From Candidatus Obscuribacterales bacterium (GTDB taxonomy: Bacteria; Cyanobacteriota; Vampirovibrionia; Obscuribacterales; Obscuribacteraceae), in assembly GCA_019752635.1 (NCBI GenBank), contig JAIELX010000095.1, positions 1-64,000 on the forward strand: DNA of 64,000 nucleotides, read 5' to 3'. Below the pieces are notes generated by a model. It made no database searches and was not told where the DNA came from. It saw only the letters and a list, made by a program, of their open reading frames with translations. Position 1 is the stretch's first letter. Every line of letters begins with the position of its first letter. Of this stretch, positions 18,635-27,506 are shown in pieces. The position numbers and the translations under genes were made by a program.

Positions 18635-18823
18635 GTGCAGAACCATATCCATTCGTTTGAAGGATCGACAGCACCACGTGCTGACAAGGGTCCTGCGCCT
18701 CAACGGCGTCCGTCGCTGACTCGACTAAATGGAGTTAACGATACCGACACGCAGTATGAGAGCGCGAAAATGTCCGAAAAAACCAAGCAGCTATATCAGC
18801 TACTCCTCGCGCGCCCCGTTTAG
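18635..18823 (+). CDS. possible small protein upstream of nrdA
   Basis: A 62-codon frame opening at GTG 18635 and ending in TLARPV-like sequence (YQLLLARPV). The composition (DTDTQYESAKMSEKTKQLYQ) looks protein-like and has no long low-complexity run. There is no ribosome site, and the frame is also open further upstream inside the acetyltransferase gene. An inner ATG at 18770 would give only a 17-residue peptide. It could be chance. Confidence 0.22.
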   Translation: MQNHIHSFEGSTAPRADKGPAPQRRPSLTRLNGVNDTDTQYESAKMSEKTKQLYQLLLARPV

Positions 18824-19287
18824 ATATACATCTTTCGAGGCTGCTGCCCCATACTTCCGAGATCGAATTCATAAGCATCGCATATGGTGCCTATATACAA
18901 AGCCTTATTCCGTCTGCATGATCAGCGTCCGACTCTGTTAAAGATCGTCTTTGCAATCATGTTTAATCTAAAAGCCGGGAAAAGTAGATCCGACGGAACT
19001 CTCATGGCTTAAGCGTTTTTGGCGCTGTATATACAATTGAAACACAAATTGCGTACTAGTATGAAGCAACTATCCGATGATATCTTCAACTCAAATCAAA
19101 TCTGATGAAGAAGAACTGCCCGGAAATTTTGTCCGGTTGTTTATTCACGCGCTGATTAAACAGGCGAGTAAATGGGGCGGACGCGATTCTTCAAGATGCG
19201 GTTGAGCGTCGGTCGCTTTGAAAACAAGCGAGAGCAAAAACCACAACTGAGAAGCAATCAGCGGACAGGGCAGGAGCTTAACTGCGA

Positions 19288-19305
19288 CCAAGGAATATTC
19301 CTTGG
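19288..19305. promoter_or_regulatory. perfect 18-bp palindrome ahead of nrdA
   Basis: CCAAGGAATATTCCTTGG reads the same on both strands and ends 74 bases before the nrdA start codon. A GACCA to its left is matched by TGGTC about 10 bases to its right, extending the symmetry. A dimeric repressor site for the ribonucleotide reductase gene is the natural reading; the regulator is unknown. Confidence 0.45.
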
Positions 19306-19379
19306 ATGTATTTTGGTCCCTTCTTCATGACGATTCAACAAAATTAGGTTTCGGTTCTAGGGGTTCCAGGGGAGTATTT

Positions 19380-22190
19380 ATGACGCAGTCCACCACATTG
19401 AACACCGCTCCTGTTTCTGACTTTTCCTCCCAAGTGGCGCAGCAAAAAGTCTTGAGACGCGACGGCGTTGTCGTTCCATTCGACCCGACCAAGATTTCTG
19501 TAGCGGTAACAAAGGCATTCATCGCAGCTGAAGGCGACTCATGCGCCACCAGCTCGCGTATTCGCGATATCTGCAAGACGTTGACCGAACAGGTTGTCGA
19601 AACGCTCGTTCGCCGTCATAACGAAGGCATGCCCATACATATAGAGCATATACAGGATCAGGTCGAACTCGCTCTGATGCGTTCAGGCGAACACGAAGTG
19701 GCTCGTCGCTACGTCCTCTATCGCGAATCACGCGCTCAAGAACGTGCCAAACAAGAAGCAGAGCACGGCATCGGTTCACCGACAGCAGAACTGCGAATGA
19801 AGCTGCCCAGTGGCATCACAGTCTCAATTGACTACGTTCGCCTGCGAACCGTAATAGAAGAAGCTTGCGCCGGATTGGGCAGCGACGTTTCCGTTCAAGC
19901 AATCTACGACGGCACAATCAGCAACCTCTATGACACCGTCCCCGAAGAAGACGTTTACCGCTCGGCCATCATGAGCGCACGCACGCTCATTGAGCGCGAT
20001 CCAGCGTACAGCTACGCCACTGCGCGTCTATTGCTGGACCATATCCGCAGAGAAGTTATGGGTGAACCTGTCACGCACGCCCAGATGTCGGAGCGTTATT
20101 GCGACTACTTTGCCGACTACATTCGCAAAGGCATCGAGTTCGGACTAATCGATCCCAAGCTCGGTCAATTCGACCTTCAACAACTGGGCGAAGCAATTAA
20201 GCCAGACCGCGATCTGCAATTCCAATATCTTGGACTGCAAACACTCTACGATCGCTACTTACTGCATAACGACGGACGTCGTTATGAGCTGACTCAGGCG
20301 TTCTGGATGCGTATCGCAATGGGCTTGAGCTTGAACGAAGTAGAGCGCGAACGCCGCGCCATTGAGTTCTACAATTTGTTGTCGAGTTTTGACTTCATCT
20401 CATCAACCCCCACCCTCTTCAACTCCGGAACGCACCGTCCGCAGCTATCCTCCTGCTTCCTCACAACCGTGAGCGATGATCTCGAAGGAATCTACGACGC
20501 TCTAAAAGAAAACGCATTGCTTTCCAAATTCAGCGGTGGCTTGGGCAACGATTGGACACCGATTCGTGCACTCGGCGCTCACATCAAAGGCACCAACGGC
20601 AAGAGCCAGGGCGTCGTCCCCTTCCTCAAAGTAGTGAACGACACTGCCGTAGCAGTAAACCAGGGCGGCAAGCGCAAAGGCGCAGTTTGCTCCTATCTGG
20701 AAACCTGGCACGTAGACATCGAAGAGTTTCTTGAACTTCGCAAAAACACAGGCGACGATCGTCGTCGAACGCACGATATGAATACCGCGAACTGGGTTCC
20801 GGATTTGTTCATGGAACGCGTAATGGAAAACAAAGAATGGACTTTGTTCTCTCCCGACGAAGTGCCGGACCTTCATGACTGCTACGGAGCTGAGTTCCGT
20901 GCGAAATACGAACATTATGAAAAGCTCGCTGAGGTCGGTCAACTACGCTTAACGAAGAAAGTACAAGCAGTTGGTCTTTGGCGCAAAATGCTTTCCATGT
21001 TGTTCGAAACCGGACATCCGTGGGTTACCTTCAAAGATCCGTGCAACTTGCGCAGCCCGCAACAGCATGTTGGCGTAGTTCACAGCTCTAACCTATGCAC
21101 TGAAATCACACTGAACACATCAAGCAAAGAAACAGCCGTGTGCAACCTCGGCTCCATCAACCTGGTTAACCACATCGGCGAGAAAGGCCTAGATCTGGCC
21201 AAACTAAATAACACCTGCCGCGTTGCAGTACGCATGTTAGACAACGTTATAGACATCAACTACTACAGCGTTGGCAAAGCACGGAACTCTAACTTGAAGC
21301 ATCGCCCTGTCGGTCTGGGTTTCATGGGCTTCCAGGATGCATTGCACAAAATGCGCATAGCTTACGCTTCGAACGAAGCAGTAGAATTCGCAGACGGTTC
21401 GATGGAAGCAATCAGCTACTTCGCCATTCTCGCCAGCAGCGAACTTGCGAAAGAGCGTGGAACCTACAGCACCTACAGAGGCTCGTTGTGGGATCAGGGC
21501 ATTCTCCCGATCGACAGTCTGGAAAAACTTCGAGCCTCTCGTGGTGACATGTACTTGGACGTCAGCAACACTCGATTGCTCGATTGGACTCCGGTTCGCG
21601 AGCATGTAAAACAGTGGGGCATGCGTAACAGCAACGTGATGGCGATTGCTCCAACTGCCACCATCTCTAATATCATCGGTGTTAGTCCGTCCATCGAACC
21701 TGTATTCCAAAACCTCTACGTCAAATCCAACTTGAGCGGTGATTTCACAGTGTTGAACGCCTATCTTGTGGAAGACCTGAAGGCAATAGGGCTGTGGGAC
21801 GAAGTTATGGTGCATGACCTGAAATACTTCGACGGCTCGGTACAACCAATCGAACGAGTACCGGCAGAACTGAAGAGAATGTATGCAACCGCCTTCGAAG
21901 TTGATCCGAAATGGCTCATCGAAGCTGGCGCACGCAGACAAAAGTGGCTAGACCAGGCCCAAAGCTTGAACCTCTATCTAGCTGAGCCCAACGGTAAAAA
22001 ATTGGACGAAACCTACAAGTTAGCTTGGTTGCGCGGTCTCAAGACCACCTATTACCTGCGCACACGTGGCGCGACGTCTGCCGAGAAGTCGACGATCCAC
22101 ACTGGTGCACTTAATGCGGTGAAGATTGAGCCGGCAGCAGAACCTAAGGCATGTTCGATAATCGACCCTGAATGCGAAGCATGCCAGTAA
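19380..22190 (+). CDS. nrdA: ribonucleoside-diphosphate reductase, alpha (large) subunit
   Basis: Aerobic class I enzyme converting ribonucleoside diphosphates to deoxyribonucleotides. The 936-residue chain starts with an ATP-cone (VLRRDGVVVPFDPTKIS) for dATP/ATP activity control, followed by the N-terminal domain. The catalytic barrel has SSCFLTTVSDD, SKFSGGLGNDW, the active-site NLCTEI and CNLGSINL, and PTATISNIIG. The C-terminal shuttle cysteines are in PECEACQ. The start ATG 19380 has GGGGAG six bases upstream. A strong terminator follows at 22198, so nrdB is probably transcribed partly or wholly from its own promoter. Confidence 0.97.
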   Translation: MTQSTTLNTAPVSDFSSQVAQQKVLRRDGVVVPFDPTKISVAVTKAFIAAEGDSCATSSRIRDICKTLTEQVVETLVRRHNEGMPIHIEHIQDQVELALMRSGEHEVARRYVLYRESRAQERAKQEAEHGIGSPTAELRMKLPSGITVSIDYVRLRTVIEEACAGLGSDVSVQAIYDGTISNLYDTVPEEDVYRSAIMSARTLIERDPAYSYATARLLLDHIRREVMGEPVTHAQMSERYCDYFADYIRKGIEFGLIDPKLGQFDLQQLGEAIKPDRDLQFQYLGLQTLYDRYLLHNDGRRYELTQAFWMRIAMGLSLNEVERERRAIEFYNLLSSFDFISSTPTLFNSGTHRPQLSSCFLTTVSDDLEGIYDALKENALLSKFSGGLGNDWTPIRALGAHIKGTNGKSQGVVPFLKVVNDTAVAVNQGGKRKGAVCSYLETWHVDIEEFLELRKNTGDDRRRTHDMNTANWVPDLFMERVMENKEWTLFSPDEVPDLHDCYGAEFRAKYEHYEKLAEVGQLRLTKKVQAVGLWRKMLSMLFETGHPWVTFKDPCNLRSPQQHVGVVHSSNLCTEITLNTSSKETAVCNLGSINLVNHIGEKGLDLAKLNNTCRVAVRMLDNVIDINYYSVGKARNSNLKHRPVGLGFMGFQDALHKMRIAYASNEAVEFADGSMEAISYFAILASSELAKERGTYSTYRGSLWDQGILPIDSLEKLRASRGDMYLDVSNTRLLDWTPVREHVKQWGMRNSNVMAIAPTATISNIIGVSPSIEPVFQNLYVKSNLSGDFTVLNAYLVEDLKAIGLWDEVMVHDLKYFDGSVQPIERVPAELKRMYATAFEVDPKWLIEAGARRQKWLDQAQSLNLYLAEPNGKKLDETYKLAWLRGLKTTYYLRTRGATSAEKSTIHTGALNAVKIEPAAEPKACSIIDPECEACQ

Positions 22191-22197
22191 GAGGCTG

Positions 22198-22233
22198 AGA
22201 GAGCCCTTGCTGGGGGAGGGCTCTCTTTTCTCT
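22198..22233 (+). terminator. rho-independent terminator after nrdA
   Basis: AGAGAGCCCT and AGGGCTCTCT form a perfect 10-bp stem around a G-rich loop, followed by TTTCTCTTG. It begins 7 bases after the nrdA stop. Partial read-through into nrdB cannot be excluded. Confidence 0.85.
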
Positions 22234-22450
22234 TGTCCTAATCGCCAAGTGCCCGATACCGAAGGAGGTAATCCGCCGCGCTAGTGCCAACGATGGCAAG
22301 TTTTCTCAAGAAAACAATCCGGCGCAACAAAACCGGAATCAGGATTCAGCGAACACACAGCAACCAAAGCGGAAGTCAAGTCATTAAATCCGTTTGCGAA
22401 AGACATGTTTAACACGTACACTTGTATGGCATAGAGAGGAAGGGAACACA

Positions 22451-23806
22451 ATGTTGAATTTTGACAATATCCCTGTCAGGCCGGCTTCCAACACTCCTAA
22501 TGGAAAAGGGAACGGCACTACAGGGTTCGGCACGGCATCCACCGCGCAGCAAGTAGCAGCAGCGACAACAGCCAATGTCGGCACCGGCGTGGTCCCTCCT
22601 TCCGTTGCATCCGTAACAGGCAGCGGAACTCGCACTCCGGCTGAAATTGCGGCGGCGGAAGCTGCTCTTCCTAGCCTCTCCTTTGAGCCGAGTGCGCCTC
22701 AGGTCAACATGCAAGCAGGAGGCACCGCCAGCATGCAAACCGTCAAAGGAGCCGGACTCACCGGTCTTGAAGAAATCAACTTCAAAGCAGCAAGAATTCG
22801 CGTCGACGACAAGAAGATCATCAACTGTCGCGCAGACCTGAACCAGCTCGTTCCATTCAAATATGAGTGGGCATGGCAAAAGTACCTCGATGCATGCGCC
22901 AACCACTGGATGCCGCAAGAAATCAGCATGAGCAGAGATATCGCGCTGTGGAAAGACCCAAATGGTCTATCCGACGACGAGCGCACCATCATCAAGCGCA
23001 ACCTGGGCTTCTTTGTTACGGCAGACTCGCTGGTAGCCAACAATCTGGTCCTGGCAATCTATCGTCACATCACTAATCCGGAATGCCGCCAATACCTCTT
23101 GAGGCAAGCATTCGAAGAAGCCCTCCACACGCACGCTTACCAGTATGTGGTCGAAAGCCTCGGCTTGGACGAAGGCGAAATCTTCAACATGTATCGCGAA
23201 GTGCCTTCGATTCACGAAAAAGATGTTTTTCAACTTCAGTTCACATCCGAACTGGCCGATCCGAACTTCCAAACAGGAACGTATCAAACAGATCAACGCT
23301 TGCTGCGTAACTTGATCGGCTATTACATCATCATGGAAGGAATCTTCTTCTATGTTGGCTTCGTTCAAATGCTCAGTTTCGGTCGCCAAAACAAAATGAC
23401 AGGCGCCTCAGAACAATTCCAGTACATCATGCGCGACGAGTCAATGCACTTGAACTACGGCGTCGATGTAATCAACACAATCAAGGCTGAAAATCCGCAT
23501 CTGTGGACGCCTGAATTCCAACAAGAAATCATCGAACTTATCAAACAAGGCGTCGAACTGGAATACAAGTACGCCGAAGACACCATGCAGCGAGGCGTAC
23601 TTGGCCTCAACTGCTCGATGTTCCAAGAATATCTGCGCTTTATCGCAAACCGTCGCTGCAAACAAATTGGCTTGCCGGAGCAATACCCCGGAGCCAAGAA
23701 TCCATTCCCTTGGATGAGCGAACAGTTGGATTTGAAGAAAGAGAAGAATTTCTTCGAAACCAGAGTTATCGAATATCAAACCGGCGGAGCCCTAAGCTGG
23801 GACTAG
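22451..23806 (+). CDS. nrdB: ribonucleoside-diphosphate reductase, beta (small) subunit
   Basis: Four-helix-bundle diiron protein that stores the tyrosyl radical for NrdA. Metal ligands are visible in TADSLV (Asp), EEALHTHAY (E223, H226), EGIFF (Glu) and RDESMHLNYG (Glu, His). Tyr230 is in the canonical place four residues after the His, so this is a class Ia/Ib-type radical subunit and not a Tyr-less class Ic. Residues 1 to about 105 are a Gly/Thr/Ala-rich disordered extension not found in the standard family. The start ATG has GGAAGG upstream. Confidence 0.96.
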   Translation: MLNFDNIPVRPASNTPNGKGNGTTGFGTASTAQQVAAATTANVGTGVVPPSVASVTGSGTRTPAEIAAAEAALPSLSFEPSAPQVNMQAGGTASMQTVKGAGLTGLEEINFKAARIRVDDKKIINCRADLNQLVPFKYEWAWQKYLDACANHWMPQEISMSRDIALWKDPNGLSDDERTIIKRNLGFFVTADSLVANNLVLAIYRHITNPECRQYLLRQAFEEALHTHAYQYVVESLGLDEGEIFNMYREVPSIHEKDVFQLQFTSELADPNFQTGTYQTDQRLLRNLIGYYIIMEGIFFYVGFVQMLSFGRQNKMTGASEQFQYIMRDESMHLNYGVDVINTIKAENPHLWTPEFQQEIIELIKQGVELEYKYAEDTMQRGVLGLNCSMFQEYLRFIANRRCKQIGLPEQYPGAKNPFPWMSEQLDLKKEKNFFETRVIEYQTGGALSWD

Positions 23807-23851
23807 CGACCGAACAGGCATTTCCCGATCCGAACCGAACAGACAGAAAAG

Positions 23852-23877
23852 ACCCCGGGCAACCGGGGTTTTTTCTT
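23852..23877 (+). terminator. rho-independent terminator after nrdB
   Basis: ACCCCGG, loop GCAA, CCGGGGT, then TTTTTCTTTT: a stable GNRA-type tetraloop hairpin with a U-run, 46 bases after the nrdB stop. Confidence 0.92.
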
Positions 23878-23930
23878 TTCGGGTTTTGCTATCAGAGAGG
23901 CTGGTCGCGGGTATAGTATCGGTGCTTCCT

Positions 23931-24062
23931 GTGCTATCCAGGTCTCTTTATGTGCCCATCGCCCTTCGACAACTGATCCAACAAATGACCGACTTTGATG
24001 TACATGCACGCCCTACCACGGAAGAGATTCTGCAGAACCTTCAGCGAGTACTGGATTCTTCA
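23931..24062 (+). pseudogene. fragment resembling the C-terminal end of a Ser/Thr protein kinase
   Basis: In one plus-strand frame the text reads LRQLIQQMTDFDVHARPTTE followed by EILQNLQRVL, the pattern of the last two helices of a eukaryotic-type kinase lobe (…M…D…RPT.EE.L..L), including the invariant Arg. Nothing of the ATP-binding or catalytic lobe lies upstream; the nrdB terminator is there instead. The frame continues to 24242 across the 3' end of the opposite-strand TrkA-N gene without kinase-like sequence. It is best read as a relic, though a very short expressed protein from GTG 23931 is possible. Confidence 0.4.
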
Positions 24063-24080
24063 AGCTCAACTTCTCAAATA

Positions 24081-25169
24081 CTATTTCAATACGGAAGACT
24101 GGAACAAGGCTTGAGCATGAGCGTTATCGGTAATAATCAGGAGCTTATCCCCCTCTGCCAGCACCGTTTCCGGTGGCGGGTTCCAATCAACATGATCCTT
24201 TCTCTCGAACATAAGCACCGTAATTTCGTGTTGGTGTCTTAGCTCATCAATTTTCTTTCCTACAAACCCCGTCGCAGCTTCAATTTTGACTTGGAACGCA
24301 TTCACCGTCGTATTGGCAAACTCAAAAGATGCAAGAATGTTCTCGCTCAGTGCGGACTGTGCAAAGACCGGGGCCGACAACGCAGAAGTACTGTAAGCAC
24401 AGGTGATACCAAACTGTTTTTCAATCTTCTTCGCCAGTCGTTGGTCGAACATTCTTACCACCGCGCGGATACCGGGACGAAGCTCGCGAGCATTGAGCGC
24501 AATCTCCAAATTCACAAGGTCATTGTCGGTCACGGCAATAACCGCCTTGGCCCGCTTTCCTCCCGCCAATTCCAGTGCGGAGTAGCTAGAGGCGTCGCCA
24601 TCGATGACCGGCACTTTCAACGCCTCAATCTCGGCTTGAAAATTGGTATCCACCTTCTTTTCGATGCAAACAACATCCTGCTCGAACTTCTTCAAGTGCT
24701 CGACTACTCGAAAGCCGACGTTTCCCAAACCACAAACAATGATGTGATTTTCGTAGGTGGATGCGAGCATTTTCTGCCACTCCTTTGAGTATCGCTTATG
24801 GTGAACAATTAGACTGCCGAAGTGAACCACACCCTCAGCAATCACCAACAATCCCAGAATCGGCAAGCCGAAAAACACCGGTATCAGCCGCCAATCATCT
24901 ACAAAAGGAATTGGCGACTCGAAAAAGGTCATCAGCATTGTGTCATATGCGAATCCCAGAATCGTGTAGTGGTGCGCCGGCAACTCTTGCTTCGGATAAA
25001 AGTAGTAGAGCAACAATACCGACATGGCGGATGCAACGAATGCCCAGACTGCAAAGTCCTTAAACTCCGCTCCAAGCACGCGCACCAGGCGCCACATTTG
25101 CATCGACCGGCTGCGAAATGTCTTGGCGCGCCCGAGAATTTCGGCACTAAGATATCCGGTGCTTAGCAT
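24081..25169 (-). CDS. two-TM TrkA-N/RCK-domain membrane protein
   Basis: Protein of 362 residues. TM1 is at about residues 41-57 and TM2 at about 95-117. An RCK_N domain (IIVCGLGNVGFRVVEHL, the NAD-binding GxGxxG) spans about 140-260 and an RCK_C domain closes the chain (TGFVGKKIDEL...VLAEGDKLLIITD). This is the plan of two-TM RCK potassium channels. The pore loop between the TM helices reads TMLMTFFESPIPFVDDW and lacks the TVGYGD filter, so potassium selectivity is doubtful. It is convergent with nrdB. The start follows from the frame; a later ATG (MQMWRL) is possible. Confidence 0.82.
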   Translation of the reverse strand: MLSTGYLSAEILGRAKTFRSRSMQMWRLVRVLGAEFKDFAVWAFVASAMSVLLLYYFYPKQELPAHHYTILGFAYDTMLMTFFESPIPFVDDWRLIPVFFGLPILGLLVIAEGVVHFGSLIVHHKRYSKEWQKMLASTYENHIIVCGLGNVGFRVVEHLKKFEQDVVCIEKKVDTNFQAEIEALKVPVIDGDASSYSALELAGGKRAKAVIAVTDNDLVNLEIALNARELRPGIRAVVRMFDQRLAKKIEKQFGITCAYSTSALSAPVFAQSALSENILASFEFANTTVNAFQVKIEAATGFVGKKIDELRHQHEITVLMFERKDHVDWNPPPETVLAEGDKLLIITDNAHAQALFQSSVLK

Positions 25170-25202
25170 CGTATAACTTCTAGCGTCAGGCCAGGGATCA
25201 TG

Positions 25203-26678
25203 CTAAGCGTCCGCGCAGGCAAACGCGCCCTTGAGAGCACGCCGCCATCCGGCATACTCGGCTGAGCGATCGGCGGACGGAGTGAATGCCCCGTCCCGAA
25301 GCCACACGGACTGGACTTCTTCAACGCCGGACATCAGCCCGACACCTATGGCGGCGACAGCAGCTGCGCCCCATGCCGTCGACTCGGTCTGACCTGATCT
25401 AATGATCGGAACGTTGAGTACATCCGACTGAAACTGCAGCATCAAGCTGTTTCGTGTGGCGCCACCATCCACTCTCAATTCGGACATGGACAATCCGTGC
25501 TCGCTCATCTGGACCGCAACGTCCTTTACCTGGTAAGCCATCGCTTCCAGCGCCGCACGTACCAGATGCTCCTTGCTCGTGCCGCGAGTCAAGCCCACGA
25601 TGGTGCCACGGACATCAGAGTTCCACCAGGGCGATCCCATCCCAACCAATGCGGGAACGAAATAGACGCCATCATTTGAGCTTACCGATGACGCCATTGC
25701 TTCAGCTTGATCGCTGCTCTCCAGCAATCCAAGCCCGTCTCGCAGCCACTGGATCGCGGCGCCGGTAATAAATATTGCACCTTCAATCGCATAGCAAGGT
25801 TTCGAATTCTTCAACTGCCACGCCACAGTAGTGAGCAAACCGGGCACTAAATTCGGTGCTTCACCAATGTTCACCAACAAGAAACCACCGGTTCCATAGG
25901 TGCACTTAGCCATACCCTGGCTCAGACATGCCTGGCCAAATAACGCCGCTTGCTGATCGCCCAACACCCCGCTGATAGGGGCTTCAAACCCAATGACGGA
26001 TTTGCTGGTGTTACCGAAAACATGATCCGCCGGAAAAATTTCGGGCATCAAGGATGATGGCACCCTAAGGCGCGCCATTAACGATTCGTCCCACTTCATC
26101 GTGTGCAGGTTAAACAACATCGTACGTGACGCATTGCTGGCTTCGGTCGCATGAACCACACCACCAGTCATTTTCCAGATCAACCAGGTATCAATGGTGC
26201 CAAATGCAAGCTCACCGCGTTCGGCTTGGGCTCTCGCTTCAGGTACGTTATCTAATATCCAGGCAATCTTCGGTCCGGAGAAATACGCGTCAGGCACAAG
26301 CCCGGTCTTTTCACGAAACTCATTTGATTCTGCACGCAACTGGTTCGCTACGTCTTGCGTTCTGCGACACTGCCAGACAATAGCTTTGTGAACCGGCACG
26401 CCAGTTTTACGATTCCACACTACGGTGGTCTCGCGCTGATTGCTTATCCCTATGCAAGCAACATCGTCACCAGCAGCACCGGCGGCTTTCAGACAATCTT
26501 GGACACACTCCATTTGGGTGCGAAAAATTTCTTCTGCATCATGCTCCACCCAGCCCGGCTGAGGGAAAAATTGAGCGAACTCCCTTTGCCCCGTAGCGAT
26601 TGTTTTGCCTTGCTTGTCAAACAGAATTGCACGACAACTCGTCGTTCCCTGATCCAGACTAAGAATATAGCGCTTCAT
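25203..26678 (-). CDS. glpK: glycerol kinase
   Basis: FGGY-family kinase that phosphorylates glycerol to sn-glycerol-3-phosphate; cytosolic, 491 residues. It has the phosphate-binding LDQGTTSCRAILFD at the N-terminus, GWVEHDAEEI, ATEASNASRTMLFN, GDQQAALFGQ, YGTGGFLLVN and DGGATRNSLMLQFQSD, all diagnostic of GlpK. The start ATG 26678 has GGAG upstream and replaces a six-codon longer frame. The window's glpQ at 51.4 kb could feed the same glycerol-phosphate pool, but the two are not linked. Confidence 0.97.
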   Translation of the reverse strand: MKRYILSLDQGTTSCRAILFDKQGKTIATGQREFAQFFPQPGWVEHDAEEIFRTQMECVQDCLKAAGAAGDDVACIGISNQRETTVVWNRKTGVPVHKAIVWQCRRTQDVANQLRAESNEFREKTGLVPDAYFSGPKIAWILDNVPEARAQAERGELAFGTIDTWLIWKMTGGVVHATEASNASRTMLFNLHTMKWDESLMARLRVPSSLMPEIFPADHVFGNTSKSVIGFEAPISGVLGDQQAALFGQACLSQGMAKCTYGTGGFLLVNIGEAPNLVPGLLTTVAWQLKNSKPCYAIEGAIFITGAAIQWLRDGLGLLESSDQAEAMASSVSSNDGVYFVPALVGMGSPWWNSDVRGTIVGLTRGTSKEHLVRAALEAMAYQVKDVAVQMSEHGLSMSELRVDGGATRNSLMLQFQSDVLNVPIIRSGQTESTAWGAAAVAAIGVGLMSGVEEVQSVWLRDGAFTPSADRSAEYAGWRRALKGAFACADA

Positions 26679-26851
26679 AGCGTGCTCCGTTGCCAATTGA
26701 TAGAATGCTTCGCGCCAGCGGCCGGGTCCGCGTGAGCTCGCTTGGGGCTGAGCCGCGGCCCCTAAATGTTATCAAACCACCGCAAACTTGACTTCCATCG
26801 ATGAGGGCTTTGGCCCTTTCCAAGGCTTAATTCGAAGCCACTTGGACTGGA

Positions 26852-27451
26852 CTAGCGCCCATAAAGCGCTAAATGCGCCTTCAAGTTTTCATCTGGTTGC
26901 GTTAGCGAAAACAGCAACAGCTCATTGCAAAATTCGCGAGCCGAGCTAATTTGAGCGAAGAACATCTGCCCCGAACCACTTTGGACATCCAGCCCCAACA
27001 ACGAGCAGACCGTCGCACTCAAGTCAGTCAACATCTCCACCGGAGTCATCTCTCTCCGCTTCTCCATAAGAGCCTGCGCAGTCGGCGTCGGATAGACATG
27101 CAAATCGGTTTTGCTGAGAGCATCCCTCAAGTAGATAGATAGCCACTCCGGCACATCGTCGCCTTGCTCAATGGTCACCATTTGGATACTTGTGGCAGAG
27201 ACTTCCTTCAACGCTTCCAGCAGCGAGAATTCATCCGCATTCGCTTCCACCCCCTGCCGCGCCTGTTCGCCAAGCTCACCGCTTCTGCAGCGGTCCACAG
27301 CGAAGGTAAAATTCTGTTTGAAATGTGCAAAAACTGCCTTGCAAAAGAAGTCGGAACGAGCCTCGCGCTCTTGTTCGTCAGCCGGCATCAGGTCGTCCGA
27401 TACCTGCAGAAACATGAAGCGGCTTTGCTGCTCTTCCGTGGATTCGGTCAC
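26852..27451 (-). CDS. hypothetical protein downstream of pyroglutamyl-peptidase
   Basis: Soluble protein of about 199 residues, acidic and helix-rich (SDFFCKAVFAHFKQNF; EFCNELLLFSLTQPDENL), with no transmembrane segment or recognised motif. The frame runs further upstream into the peptidase gene, where it is only a shadow. GTG 27451, preceded by AGGTGA at five-base spacing, is the best start and lies 56 bases after the peptidase stop. It is probably co-transcribed with the peptidase. Function unknown. Confidence 0.6.
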   Translation of the reverse strand: MTESTEEQQSRFMFLQVSDDLMPADEQEREARSDFFCKAVFAHFKQNFTFAVDRCRSGELGEQARQGVEANADEFSLLEALKEVSATSIQMVTIEQGDDVPEWLSIYLRDALSKTDLHVYPTPTAQALMEKRREMTPVEMLTDLSATVCSLLGLDVQSGSGQMFFAQISSAREFCNELLLFSLTQPDENLKAHLALYGR

Positions 27452-27506
27452 GTTCTCACCTGCGATGACTTTGTCACCATTATCTCCCAATCGCTTCCGA
27501 TTGCGA

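Larger units (their letters stand above)
18601..19379. other. long non-coding region upstream of nrdA
   Basis: About 780 bases without a convincing gene. Visible elements are a hairpin CCGGA-AATTTTG-TCCGG near 19123, a TGTATATACA palindrome near 19027, several other ATATACA-type stretches, and a perfect 18-base palindrome at 19288-19305. Together they suggest a regulated leader for ribonucleotide reductase. I could not identify a known riboswitch; in particular no convincing B12 box is visible. Confidence 0.5.

Noticed and set aside
19020..19040. TGTATATACA as an NrdR box
   Set aside because: The palindrome is centred one half-step off the ACACWATATATWGTGT consensus and no paired second box at the usual spacing was found.
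21237..21941. 234-codon frame antisense to nrdA
   Set aside because: NrdA motifs prove the plus-strand frame, and the antisense protein has no recognisable features.
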